A stretch of 64,000 bases of DNA from Microvirga ossetica (GTDB lineage Bacteria; Pseudomonadota; Alphaproteobacteria; Rhizobiales; Beijerinckiaceae). This document shows, piece after piece, positions 55,187 through 64,000 of this stretch. Below the pieces are notes generated by a model that was not told where the DNA came from, made no database searches, and saw only the letters and a program-made list of their open reading frames with translations. The position numbers were made by a program, and so were the translations under genes. The DNA lies in assembly GCF_002741015.1 (NCBI RefSeq), contig NZ_CP016616.1:2141501-2205500 (forward strand), given 5' to 3'. How positions within the stretch are numbered: the first letter of the stretch is position 1; each line of letters opens with the position of its first letter.

Positions 55187-58100
55187 TTGGCCTCAACGAT
55201 CACGCTCGACGGTCAGCTTACGGATTGGACCAATATCGACCGTCTCGACTTTGGAATGACTGGCTTAAATGGCTCCAAGGTCTACGGGCGCTTCGTCGAT
55301 GGAATCTTTCATTTCGCCATTGAGTCCAGCACGGTTTCCATCGGCGCCAACAGCACAATGTGGCTGAATACGGATAAGAATACGGCAACAGGACATTCCT
55401 TCTGGGGCCTTGCAATCGGCGCGGACTATAAGATCGAGTTCGAAAGCAGTGAACTGGGAGAGATTCGGCCGACTCTCTATTCCTTAGCGGGGGACGGAAC
55501 CCCGACCCTCGTGACCGATGGCGTGTCGTTCGCACGTTCGGCCGACGGCAAGGTTGTCGAGTTGGCAATCGACAGGGCGAAGATCAACAATTCGACCGCC
55601 GTCAGCACCCTGATCGATTTTAATGCGGAAGGCGCGCCAGGCCCGGATGATGTCTACCTTCCCGGTGATTACACGCACGCACCGTTCACGCTCACGGACG
55701 ATCCTGTCACGGTCAGGACGGACACGAATCTCAAGGTCGCAATCGTCTTCTCGGAATCCAGCGCGGCGAAATATTTCAGTGCGACTGCTTATTCCCAGCT
55801 CATCATGGCCGCCCAGAGCCAGGCGATTGCGGCAGGCGTCCCATTCGACATCCTGACGGAAAGCGACCTCACGAACCTGTCCAAGGTCGTAAACTACGAC
55901 GCGATCATCTTCCCCTCCTTTGCGAACGTTAACAAAGACAAGCTGAGCGCGATCGAGGACGTCCTGGCAGACGCCGTCAACAAATATGGCATCAGCCTCG
56001 TTGCCGCCGGCAACTTCATGACGAATGACGAAACAGGTGCAGCTCTTCCCGATACTTACGCTCGTATGGAGTCATTGCTGGGCGTGAAGCGGGTCGGCGG
56101 CAACAATGTCGACGAAGTCACCGTGACGGCGACCGGCGGCCAGAGCGGCACCGTGATCGGCTATGGCGAAGGCGAGCAGATCCGCACCTACCTGAAGAAT
56201 GCCACATCGCAGGTTGGCACGGCCTATTTTGAAGGTGTGGACGGCGGGACTACACAGGTTCTGGCGAACCAAACCGCTTCGGACGGCACACACAATGCCG
56301 TTCTGGCCACCCAGACCGGCGGCAACAACGTCTTCTTCGCCACGGAAAGCATGCTGGCCGACAGCAACATGCTGCTGCATGCCATCGGCTGGGCGGCGCG
56401 CCCCGAGAACGTTCCGGAGCTGAAGCTTCAGATGGGCCGTCAGGCATCCTTGTTCGCTTCGCGCAACGACATGGATCAGTCGCAGGAGATCGAGAACGTC
56501 AGCGGCGGCATCTACGACAAGATGCTCTCCATCGTCGAGAAATGGAAGACGGACTTCAATTTCGTCGGGTCCTATTACGTCAATATCGGCAATGACGCCG
56601 GCAATGGACAGACCACGGACTGGACGAAGTCGAAGCCCGTTTATGAACAGCTCCTGGCCATGGGGAATGAGATCGGCACTCATTCCTATACGCACCCCGA
56701 AGATACGAATGCCTTGACGCCGGCGCAGATTCAGTTCGAATTCCAGCGGTCTAAGCAGATGCTGGAACAGCAGCTCGGCATCACGATCGAAGGCGCGGCC
56801 GTTCCCGGCGCTCCGGAATCCCTCGCCACCTCGCAACTGATTGGCCAGTACTTCTCGTACATGACCGGCGGCTATACCGGCGTGGGCGCGGGCTATCCCA
56901 GCGCTTTCGGATACATCACTCCGGGCTCCGACAGCGTCTATCTCGCGCCCAACATGAAGTTCGACTTCTCCATGGTCGATGCCGCGCCGGAATATGGCGG
57001 CGGGTTGAATGCCGAGCAGGCGAAGCAGGAATGGATCAAAGAGTTCAACGAATTGTCCCTGAAGTCCGACATGCCGGTCTTCGTCTGGCCGTGGCACGAT
57101 TACGGGCCGACGCAGTGGATGGTGAACGACGGGCCGTCTCGCTACACCGAGGAGATGTACACCGAGTTCCTGCGCTACGCCTATGAAAAGGACACCGAAT
57201 TCGTCACGATGCTGGATCTTGCGCAGCGCATCAAGGCATTCGAAAAAGCGGGCTTCAACTACAGCTTCAACAGCGCCAGCAACACGATCACAGCCACGGT
57301 CACCGCAAACCAGATCGGCACCTTCGCCCTTGATCTTGAGGGGCACAAGATCGCAAGCGTGTCCGGTTGGTACGCCTATGACGACGACAGCGTCTTCATG
57401 GACGCCGATGGCGGGGCCTTCACGATCAAGCTCGGAAACACGCCGGATGATGTGACGCACATCACGGCTCTGCCCTCACGTGCCCAACTTCTCTCGGTCA
57501 CTGGCGATGGGGTCAACCTCGACTTCTCGATCAAGGGCGAGGGTAAGATCGCTATCGCTCTGACCAATCCCGAGGGGCGGCAGTTGACCGTGACCGGCGC
57601 CGAGATCGCAAAGCTCGTCGGCGACAAACTCGAATTGAAGGTGAACGGCAATAGCACCCACACAATCTCCGTAAAGCTCGCACTGGCGGCGCCCGCCGTC
57701 GCTCTCGCCGAAGATACCGGAACCTCGATTGCCGACAACATTTCGAGCAACGGCAATCTGAGCGTGACCGGTATCGCCTCCGGTGCGACCGCCGAGTACT
57801 CGCTTGACGGCAGCAGCTGGACCAGTTCCTTCGCGCCGGTCGAGGGTATCAATACGGTCCATGTCCGCCAGAAGGACGCAACGGGAGCGCTGTCGGAGGC
57901 CTCCTCCCTCACTTTCACCCTCGACAGAGTTGCTCCAACCTCCACGATCGAACTGCCACCCCTTGATGCAAACGGCACGTCGACATTGACGATCACATTC
58001 AGCGAAATTCCCCAAGGCTTCGATCCGGGCACCGATCTGGACGTTGTCGGCGGGATATTGACGGGCCTGACACCAGATGCCGGCGGCACGGTTTATACCG

Positions 58101-61100
58101 GCACGTTCAAGGCCTTCGCGGACCAAGATGGCGTGGCCTCGATCGCCCTGAAGGCCGGCAGCTACACCGATATCGTCGGCAATGCCGGCGCGGTCAGTGT
58201 CGCCACGCTCGGCATCGACACCAAGGCACCGACGGTCACGTCCATCAACCTCAGCCAGACGCTCCTCAGGGCCGGTGAAACGGCTCTCGTCACGATCGTC
58301 TTCTCCGAAAAAGTGACCGGTTTCACCGCCGGCGATGTCACGGCTGACAACGGCACGCTGAGCGATCTGGTGTCGTCGGACGGCGGCACGACCTGGACAG
58401 CTTTGTTCACGCCGACCCACGACATCGAGGATGCGACGAATATCGTCAGGGTCACGAGCAATTATACCGATCTGGCCGGCAACGCCGGCAGCGGCTCCAA
58501 CAGCGGCAACTACACCATCGATACAAAGGGTCCAATCGCTTCAATCGTTCTGCCTCCACTCGATGGAGCGGGCGAATCGACGGTGACGATCACATTCAGC
58601 GAAATTCCCCAAGGCTTCGATCCGGGCACCGATCTGGACGTTGTCGGCGGGATATTGACGGGCCTGACACCAGATGCCGGCGGCACGGTTTATACCGGCA
58701 CGTTCAAGGCCTTCGCGGACCAAGATGGCGTGGCCTCGATCGCCCTGAAGGCCGGCAGCTACACCGATATCGTCGGCAATGCCGGCGCGGTCAGTGTCGC
58801 CACGCTCGGCATCGACACCAAGGCACCGACGGTCACGTCCATCAACCTCAGCCAGACGCTCCTCAGGGCCGGTGAAACGGCTCTCGTCACGATCGTCTTC
58901 TCCGAAAAAGTGACCGGTTTCACCGCCGGCGATGTCACGGCTGACAACGGCACGCTGAGCGATCTGGTGTCGTCGGACGGCGGCACGACCTGGACAGCTT
59001 TGTTCACGCCGACCCACGACATCGAGGATGCGACGAATATCGTCAGGGTCACGAGCAATTATACCGATCTGGCCGGCAACGCCGGCAGCGGCTCCAACAG
59101 CGGCAACTACACCATCGATACAAAGGGTCCAATCGCTTCAATCGTTCTGCCTCCACTCGATGGAGCGGGCGAATCGACGGTGACGATCACATTCAGCGAA
59201 ATTCCCCAAGGCTTCGATCCGGGCACCGATCTGGACGTTGTCGGCGGGATATTGACGGGCCTGACACCAGATGCCGGCGGCACGGTTTATACCGGCACGT
59301 TCAAGGCCTTCGCGGACCAAGATGGCGTGGCCTCGATCGCCCTGAAGGCCGGCAGCTACACCGATATCGTCGGCAATGCCGGCGCGGTCAGTGTCGCCAC
59401 GCTCGGCATCGACACCAAGGCACCGACGGTCACGTCCATCAACCTCAGCCAGACGCTCCTCAGGGCCGGTGAAACGGCTCTCGTCACGATCGTCTTCTCC
59501 GAAAAAGTGACCGGTTTCACCGCCGGCGATGTCACGGCTGACAACGGCACGCTGAGCGATCTGGTGTCGTCGGACGGCGGCACGACCTGGACAGCTTTGT
59601 TCACGCCGACCCACGACATCGAGGATGCGACGAATATCGTCAGGGTCACGAGCAATTATACCGATCTGGCCGGCAACGCCGGCAGCGGCTCCAACAGCGG
59701 CAACTACACCATCGATACAAAGGGTCCAATCGCTTCAATCGTTCTGCCTCCACTCGATGGAGCGGGCGAATCGACGGTGACGATCACATTCAGCGAAATT
59801 CCCCAAGGCTTCGATCCGGGCACCGATCTGGACGTTGTCGGCGGGATATTGACGGGCCTGACACCAGATGCCGGCGGCACGGTTTATACCGGCACGTTCA
59901 AGGCCTTCGCGGACCAAGATGGCGTGGCCTCGATCGCCCTGAAGGCCGGCAGCTACACCGATATCGTCGGCAATGCCGGCGCGGTCAGTGTCGCCACGCT
60001 CGGCATCGACACCAAGGCACCGACGGTCACGTCCATCAACCTCAGCCAGACGCTCCTCAGGGCCGGTGAAACGGCTCTCGTCACGATCGTCTTCTCCGAA
60101 AAAGTGACCGGTTTCACCGCCGGCGATGTCACGGCTGACAACGGCACGCTGAGCGATCTGGTGTCGTCGGACGGCGGCACGACCTGGACAGCTTTGTTCA
60201 CGCCGACCCACGACATCGAGGATGCGACGAATATCGTCAGGGTCACGAGCAATTATACCGATCTGGCCGGCAACGCCGGCAGCGGCTCCAACAGCGGCAA
60301 CTACACCATCGATACAAAGGGTCCAATCGCTTCAATCGTTCTGCCTCCACTCGATGGAGCGGGCGAATCGACGGTGACGATCACATTCAGCGAAATTCCC
60401 CAAGGCTTCGATCCGGGCACCGATCTGGACGTTGTCGGCGGGATATTGACGGGCCTGACACCAGATGCCGGCGGCACGGTTTATACCGGCACGTTCAAGG
60501 CCTTCGCGGACCAAGATGGCGTGGCCTCGATCGCCCTGAAGGCCGGCAGCTACACCGATATCGTCGGCAATGCCGGCGCGGTCAGTGTCGCCACGCTCGG
60601 CATCGACACCAAGGCACCGACGGTCACGTCCATCAACCTCAGCCAGACGCTCCTCAGGGCCGGTGAAACGGCTCTCGTCACGATCGTCTTCTCCGAAAAA
60701 GTGACCGGTTTCACCGCCGGCGATGTCACGGCTGACAACGGCACGCTGAGCGATCTGGTGTCGTCGGACGGCGGCACGACCTGGACAGCTTTGTTCACGC
60801 CGACCCACGACATCGAGGATGCGACGAATATCGTCAGGGTCACGAGCAATTATACCGATCTGGCCGGCAACGCCGGCAGCGGCTCCAACAGCGGCAACTA
60901 CACCATCGATACAAAGGACCCAACCGTCAGCATCACGCAGGCAAAGCTCGGCTCCGGCAACGCCATTCTCGCCACATTCACCTTCAGCGAGGCCATCGAC
61001 CCATCCACCTTCACGGCGCAGGATGTGATCGTGACCGGGGCAAAGTTGGAAAGCCTGACCTCCCATGGAGGTACGACCTACACAGCCATCCTGACTCCGC

Positions 61101-61819
61101 TGATGAGCGGTGGCGGACAGGTCTCGATCGGCGTGAACAACGCGACTTACGCCGATGTGGCCGGCAACGCCGGAACGGGTGCCTTCAAGGCTTTCGGAGC
61201 GACTCAGGCCAAAGCGACCGGCGGCGCGGATTGGCTCGTCGGAACGAGCGGCAAAAACACCCTGAAAGGCGGCGGCGGCGACGACATCATCCGTGGCGGC
61301 AAGGGCAACGACACCATCAGCGGCGATGGCGGCAAGGATCTGCTCGACTTTTCCGACGGCACGAAGGGAATCAAGATCACCCTGTCCCAGGACAACACCA
61401 AATACGCCACCTTCGATGGAAGGGCTGCCGGCCTGGGAATCGACAAGTATCGCGACATGGAGGGTGTGATCGGCACGAAATTTGCCGACACGATCACCGG
61501 TTCGAGCAGCAGCGACGTCCTGGCCGGGCTCGGCGGCAACGACATCCTGCGCGGCGGGCGGGGCAACGACGTCTTCGTGTTCGAGTCGAACGGCGGCCGC
61601 GACAAGATCATGGATTTCGAGGATACGGGAGGCCGGCACGACAAGCTGGATGTCAGCTTCTTCGACTTCAACGTGACATCCAACTCGTTCGCCGCATGGA
61701 AGGCAGACCACGTGAAGCAGCAGGGAAGCCATACGGTCGTCACCTTCGATGCCAGCACATCAGTCACGCTGACGAACGTCAAGGTCAAGGCGATCGGCTT
61801 CGACGACTTCCTGTTCTGA
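55187..61819 (+). CDS. Giant secreted polysaccharide deacetylase with Ig-like repeats and RTX C-terminus
   Basis: A 2210-residue protein that starts at a TTG with a GGGGGA site upstream; no in-frame ATG fits. In order: a CBM9/DOMON-like sugar-binding domain (about 1-165), a Rossmann/glutamine-amidotransferase-like domain (about 175-405), a NodB-type polysaccharide deacetylase domain (about 425-690, with His499 and His503 in THSYTHPED and WPWHDYG later), Ig-like modules (about 770-1990) including five near-identical 199-residue copies, and a C-terminal RTX region with GGxGxD nonapeptides (about 2012-2131: GGGGDDIIRGGKGNDTI, GLGGNDILRGGRGNDV). No Sec signal; RTX plus the acidic/hydrophobic end IGFDDFLF indicates type I secretion and calcium-dependent folding. 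The Rossmann-deacetylase order recalls PelA. Next genes are a GH114-like hydrolase and a TPR protein. Confidence 0.88.
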   Translation: MASTITLDGQLTDWTNIDRLDFGMTGLNGSKVYGRFVDGIFHFAIESSTVSIGANSTMWLNTDKNTATGHSFWGLAIGADYKIEFESSELGEIRPTLYSLAGDGTPTLVTDGVSFARSADGKVVELAIDRAKINNSTAVSTLIDFNAEGAPGPDDVYLPGDYTHAPFTLTDDPVTVRTDTNLKVAIVFSESSAAKYFSATAYSQLIMAAQSQAIAAGVPFDILTESDLTNLSKVVNYDAIIFPSFANVNKDKLSAIEDVLADAVNKYGISLVAAGNFMTNDETGAALPDTYARMESLLGVKRVGGNNVDEVTVTATGGQSGTVIGYGEGEQIRTYLKNATSQVGTAYFEGVDGGTTQVLANQTASDGTHNAVLATQTGGNNVFFATESMLADSNMLLHAIGWAARPENVPELKLQMGRQASLFASRNDMDQSQEIENVSGGIYDKMLSIVEKWKTDFNFVGSYYVNIGNDAGNGQTTDWTKSKPVYEQLLAMGNEIGTHSYTHPEDTNALTPAQIQFEFQRSKQMLEQQLGITIEGAAVPGAPESLATSQLIGQYFSYMTGGYTGVGAGYPSAFGYITPGSDSVYLAPNMKFDFSMVDAAPEYGGGLNAEQAKQEWIKEFNELSLKSDMPVFVWPWHDYGPTQWMVNDGPSRYTEEMYTEFLRYAYEKDTEFVTMLDLAQRIKAFEKAGFNYSFNSASNTITATVTANQIGTFALDLEGHKIASVSGWYAYDDDSVFMDADGGAFTIKLGNTPDDVTHITALPSRAQLLSVTGDGVNLDFSIKGEGKIAIALTNPEGRQLTVTGAEIAKLVGDKLELKVNGNSTHTISVKLALAAPAVALAEDTGTSIADNISSNGNLSVTGIASGATAEYSLDGSSWTSSFAPVEGINTVHVRQKDATGALSEASSLTFTLDRVAPTSTIELPPLDANGTSTLTITFSEIPQGFDPGTDLDVVGGILTGLTPDAGGTVYTGTFKAFADQDGVASIALKAGSYTDIVGNAGAVSVATLGIDTKAPTVTSINLSQTLLRAGETALVTIVFSEKVTGFTAGDVTADNGTLSDLVSSDGGTTWTALFTPTHDIEDATNIVRVTSNYTDLAGNAGSGSNSGNYTIDTKGPIASIVLPPLDGAGESTVTITFSEIPQGFDPGTDLDVVGGILTGLTPDAGGTVYTGTFKAFADQDGVASIALKAGSYTDIVGNAGAVSVATLGIDTKAPTVTSINLSQTLLRAGETALVTIVFSEKVTGFTAGDVTADNGTLSDLVSSDGGTTWTALFTPTHDIEDATNIVRVTSNYTDLAGNAGSGSNSGNYTIDTKGPIASIVLPPLDGAGESTVTITFSEIPQGFDPGTDLDVVGGILTGLTPDAGGTVYTGTFKAFADQDGVASIALKAGSYTDIVGNAGAVSVATLGIDTKAPTVTSINLSQTLLRAGETALVTIVFSEKVTGFTAGDVTADNGTLSDLVSSDGGTTWTALFTPTHDIEDATNIVRVTSNYTDLAGNAGSGSNSGNYTIDTKGPIASIVLPPLDGAGESTVTITFSEIPQGFDPGTDLDVVGGILTGLTPDAGGTVYTGTFKAFADQDGVASIALKAGSYTDIVGNAGAVSVATLGIDTKAPTVTSINLSQTLLRAGETALVTIVFSEKVTGFTAGDVTADNGTLSDLVSSDGGTTWTALFTPTHDIEDATNIVRVTSNYTDLAGNAGSGSNSGNYTIDTKGPIASIVLPPLDGAGESTVTITFSEIPQGFDPGTDLDVVGGILTGLTPDAGGTVYTGTFKAFADQDGVASIALKAGSYTDIVGNAGAVSVATLGIDTKAPTVTSINLSQTLLRAGETALVTIVFSEKVTGFTAGDVTADNGTLSDLVSSDGGTTWTALFTPTHDIEDATNIVRVTSNYTDLAGNAGSGSNSGNYTIDTKDPTVSITQAKLGSGNAILATFTFSEAIDPSTFTAQDVIVTGAKLESLTSHGGTTYTAILTPLMSGGGQVSIGVNNATYADVAGNAGTGAFKAFGATQAKATGGADWLVGTSGKNTLKGGGGDDIIRGGKGNDTISGDGGKDLLDFSDGTKGIKITLSQDNTKYATFDGRAAGLGIDKYRDMEGVIGTKFADTITGSSSSDVLAGLGGNDILRGGRGNDVFVFESNGGRDKIMDFEDTGGRHDKLDVSFFDFNVTSNSFAAWKADHVKQQGSHTVVTFDASTSVTLTNVKVKAIGFDDFLF
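57987..60917 (+). repeat. Five tandem copies of a 597-bp unit inside the giant gene
   Basis: Units start at 57987, 58584, 59181, 59778 and 60375, spacing exactly 597 bp (199 codons). As far as can be read they are identical in DNA, including third codon positions; the first copy is shorter at its left edge and the last ends at 60917. Each encodes two Ig-like modules (one with FSEIPQGFDPG, one with FSEKVTGFTAGD) ending in YTDLAGNAGSGSNSG. Identity at synonymous sites means recent duplication or ongoing gene conversion. Assembly collapse or expansion of the copy number is a real risk. Confidence 0.92.
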
Positions 61820-61838
61820 GCACGTGGAAAAAGCTCGG

Positions 61839-61868
61839 CACCGAGGAGCGCCCGTTCGCTCCTCGGTG
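61839..61868 (+). terminator. Strong hairpin downstream of the giant gene
   Basis: CACCGAGGAGCG (61839-61850) pairs perfectly with CGCTCCTCGGTG (61857-61868) around CCCGTT, 20 bp after the stop. A second small stem AGCC/GGCT followed by TTTT lies at about 61869-61888, giving an intrinsic-terminator-like end. It separates the giant gene from the GH114-like gene. Confidence 0.65.
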
Positions 61869-61908
61869 AGCCGTCTCCGGGCTTTTAAGAGAAACCGAAA
61901 CCTGAATC

Positions 61909-62865
61909 ATGTCCTGGCGTCGAATGATCAGCACCCGCATCCGAGCATCCGATATGGATAAGCCAATGCTGAATCGGCGCGTGGTGGGGATCACTCTGGC
62001 CGTGCTGGTGGCGGCCGCCCTTCGGGGCAACGGCGACAAAAGCCTTGCGGGTGCAGGTCACGCCGGCAAGCTCTATCGCCAGCACCAATCGCTCATGGTC
62101 TATTACGGCGATCGCTACGACACGATTCCGGACGACGCTTCCCTCGTCATCATCGAGGATCGCGAGGCGGCGGAGCCTTTCGTCAGGCGGCACGTCGAAT
62201 CGACGATCCTCGGCTATGTCAGCATCGCGGAGGTCCATTCCGGCCGGCCGTTCTATTCCCGCCTGCGCTCGAAAGGCGTCCTGGGCGCGCCTAACCCGGC
62301 TTGGCCCGACGCTTATTTCGTGGACGTGCGCAGCGATGTCTGGCGCAATCTGCTTCTGAACGAAATCATCCCTTCGATCCTGAAGAACGGCTATCAGGGC
62401 ATCTTTCTCGATACCCTCGACAGCGCCGAGTCGCTGGAGCGTCAGGACCCGGTCAAGTTCAAAGGCATGATCGCCGCGGCTGCGGATCTCGTCCGAGCCA
62501 TCCGGGCGGCCTTTCCCTCGATCATCATCATGGTCAATCGCGGCTATGCGATCCTGCCGCAAATTCCGGGCGAGTTCGACTATCTCCTGGGCGAGTCGGT
62601 GCGCACCACCTTCAATCCGCAGACCGGGGCCTATTTCCGCCGGACGGAGCAGGATATCGAATGGCAGCGCGCGCGGATGCTCGAGGCGCGCGATCGTGAC
62701 CCGTCCCTGCAGCTCTTCTCGCTCGACTACTGGAATCCGAAAGACCGCGTGGGCCTTGCCGCGCTTTATGCCGAAGCACGCGCCGACGGCTTCGTCCCCT
62801 ACATCGCAACGCCGGACCTGACGCAGATCGTGCCCGAGCGCCTGCCGAACGAGAGAGCCCCATGA
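61909..62865 (+). CDS. GH114/TM1410-like glycoside hydrolase domain protein (PelA hydrolase-like)
   Basis: A 318-residue protein with an N-terminal hydrophobic signal segment (RRVVGITLAVLVAAALRG). The TIM-barrel of the TM1410/GH114-GH166 group is recognisable: YGDRYDTIPD near the mature start, GYVSIAEVHSGRPFY (candidate catalytic Glu), GYQGIFLDTLDSAE (candidate catalytic Asp), MVNRGYAILPQ, FSLDYWNPKD and FVPYIATPDL. Relatives hydrolyse galactosaminogalactan, and the N-terminal domain of PelA is of this kind. The ATG at 61909 has only a weak ribosome-binding site; 61954 (MDKPMLN) or 61966 would give a cleaner signal peptide. Its stop overlaps the next gene in ATGA. Confidence 0.8.
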   Translation: MSWRRMISTRIRASDMDKPMLNRRVVGITLAVLVAAALRGNGDKSLAGAGHAGKLYRQHQSLMVYYGDRYDTIPDDASLVIIEDREAAEPFVRRHVESTILGYVSIAEVHSGRPFYSRLRSKGVLGAPNPAWPDAYFVDVRSDVWRNLLLNEIIPSILKNGYQGIFLDTLDSAESLERQDPVKFKGMIAAAADLVRAIRAAFPSIIIMVNRGYAILPQIPGEFDYLLGESVRTTFNPQTGAYFRRTEQDIEWQRARMLEARDRDPSLQLFSLDYWNPKDRVGLAALYAEARADGFVPYIATPDLTQIVPERLPNERAP

Positions 62866-64000
62866 TCGGCTCCGCTCGCACCATCGGCACGTTCGTCTGG
62901 AACACGCTTCGCGGGCAGCATGCGCTGCTGCTCACGGTCGTTGCCGCCATCTCCCTCAGCCTGTTCTTCGTGCCCCGCGGCGCCGAGCTGGGGCGCCTCA
63001 ACCTGGAGCTTGGCTTCACGCATAAGGCGATTGCCATTCTCGAGGAAAAATACGGTGCGGGCGATTCCTCCGCCGCGACGATCGGCGCGCTCGCGCAGGC
63101 CCGCGCCCAGGTCGGGGATGTGGCGGGCGCCGTCTCGCTCCTCGAGCAGCTCCTGAGCGAACACCCGCGCGACCCCGAGCTGCTTCAGGCTCTGGCCGGC
63201 TATTATCGTCGGCTCGGCCGCCTCGAATCGTCCCTTCGCATGGTAGAGCGACTCGGCACGATCCAGCCGACGCCGGCCACCCTTCAGGAACTTGCGCAGC
63301 TTTACGGCGAGCTCAACCGCCCGATCGAGCAGCGGCGCGTGCTTCGCCAGCTCGTCGGCCGGTCGCGTCCCGATGCGGCGCATTTCATCGAGCTCGCCAA
63401 GCTGGAAAAGGCAACCGGCAATCCTGCAGCCGGCATCGAGCTGATCAGGCGGCTCGAGACCCTTCGGCCCGGCGCGGTCGATGCGAGCGTCGTGGCCCTC
63501 GACATGTCCCTGCGGGTCGCTGCCAGCCAGGTGGCGGGCGCCCTCGAGCGCGGCGAGCGCTTTCTCGCCAAGTCCCGCAATCCCGCACGGGACGTCCTGC
63601 CCCTGGCCGGCGCATTGTCCGTTCAAGGCTATCCGGATCTCGCCCTGAAGCTCCTGACGCCGCTGGCGGGCAAATCCCGCGAACCCGCTCTCGTGATGGC
63701 GACGGGACAGGCCGAAATCGATGCCGGCCGACGGGAAGCCGCTCTGCGCCGCCTGGAGGCCTTCGCCGCCGGCGCGAAGGTCCATCCTGACCTGGCGCAG
63801 TTGCGGCTGCGCCTTGCGGCTTCCATGGGCCTGCACATGCGCGCGGCCGATGCCGCAGAGGCGATGGGCATCGCTTCGATCCCGGCGGATCTTCTGCCTG
63901 CGACGGCGACGGTGGCGCTGCGAGCGGGACGGTCGGCCGTGGTCGATTCCGTTCGAGAGCGGCTGAGGAACGAGCGGAGCACTCTGCCTCCGATCGTCAT
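62862..64000 (+). CDS. Membrane-anchored TPR-repeat protein, PelB-like (partial, runs off window)
   Basis: An open frame of 379 codons from ATG 62862 to the window edge. One membrane helix (ALLLTVVAAISLSLFFVP, residues 21-38) is followed by tandem TPR-like helical pairs (LGFTHKAIAILEEKYG, VGDVAGAVSLLEQLLSEHP, LGRLESSLRMVERL, GNPAAGIELIRRLETL and more). This matches the N-terminal part of PelB, whose TPRs bind the Pel polymer and PelA, with a C-terminal outer-membrane barrel expected beyond the window. The coupled PelA-like hydrolase and the deacetylase upstream support that. A general TPR scaffold of another exopolysaccharide system is the alternative. Confidence 0.75.
   Translation, partial: MIGSARTIGTFVWNTLRGQHALLLTVVAAISLSLFFVPRGAELGRLNLELGFTHKAIAILEEKYGAGDSSAATIGALAQARAQVGDVAGAVSLLEQLLSEHPRDPELLQALAGYYRRLGRLESSLRMVERLGTIQPTPATLQELAQLYGELNRPIEQRRVLRQLVGRSRPDAAHFIELAKLEKATGNPAAGIELIRRLETLRPGAVDASVVALDMSLRVAASQVAGALERGERFLAKSRNPARDVLPLAGALSVQGYPDLALKLLTPLAGKSREPALVMATGQAEIDAGRREAALRRLEAFAAGAKVHPDLAQLRLRLAASMGLHMRAADAAEAMGIASIPADLLPATATVALRAGRSAVVDSVRERLRNERSTLPPIV

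Noticed and set aside
57987..60917. CRISPR array or other direct-repeat locus
   Set aside because: The unit is a 597-bp in-frame coding repeat with no spacers.
60332..61732. Minus-strand open frames repeated under the giant gene, including five identical 99-codon frames
   Set aside because: They recur every 597 bp because they are antisense to the tandem repeat; they are not independent genes.

Overview
This is a GC-rich window with tightly packed, mostly polycistronic genes from an alphaproteobacterium. It is most likely a member of the Hyphomicrobiales. The order-level guess rests on the sulfo-Entner-Doudoroff operon layout (known from Rhizobium), the KERWY-type sulfoquinovosidase (known from Agrobacterium), the TSUP/TIGR02186 gene pair, many ABC/TRAP importers and a dispersed palindromic intergenic repeat. 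Genus cannot be decided from this sequence; Microvirga- or Methylobacterium-like is a guess. No rRNA, tRNA, CRISPR array, phage or intact insertion sequence was seen.

Layout. (1) 1-4169: iron/2-aminoethylphosphonate-type ABC importer genes, divergent around an inverted repeat, followed by a DeoR regulator and a PP2C-like phosphatase. (2) 4200-5589: an SDR and a divergent NTF2-like protein. (3) 5608-19707: an eleven-gene operon for sulfoquinovose (SQ): ABC importer, SG dehydratase, KDSG aldolase, lactonase, SQ dehydrogenase, sulfoquinovosidase, TauE exporter and sulfolactaldehyde dehydrogenase, with a divergent LacI regulator and two matching AGCGCT-centred operators. Together these make a complete sulfo-Entner-Doudoroff route from SQ glycosides to pyruvate plus sulfolactate. 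(4) 19715-27026: a TRAP importer, LacI regulator, VOC enzyme, RuBisCO-like protein and DUF1537 kinase, probably a pathway for a branched or oxidised sugar acid. (5) 27084-35949: LacI regulator, sugar ABC importer without its own ATPase, a cytoplasmic sulfatase and a GH2 glycosidase. (6) 36132-46559: TSUP exporter with TIGR02186, formylglycine-generating enzyme, second sulfatase, GntR/UTRA regulator and a full sugar ABC importer. (7) 45723-54481: Ssu-type importer, a YihU-like dehydrogenase, a split UxaA-family enzyme resembling SuyA/SuyB, an SDR, a GntR/FCD regulator with TTGATCAA palindromes and an SMP-30 lactonase. (8) 54482-55186: a mostly empty stretch with a decayed solute-binding-protein fragment. 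(9) 55187-64000: a 2210-residue secreted polysaccharide deacetylase with five identical 597-bp repeats and RTX motifs, a GH114/PelA-like hydrolase and a PelB-like TPR protein that runs off the window. This may be the edge of a Pel-like exopolysaccharide locus.

The common theme of regions 3 and 5-7 is organosulfur carbohydrate use. SQ glycosides and apparently sulfated glycosides are imported intact, cleaved or desulfated in the cytoplasm, and the C3 sulfonate or sulfate is exported or, if the SuyAB reading of region 7 is right, desulfonated by the same organism.
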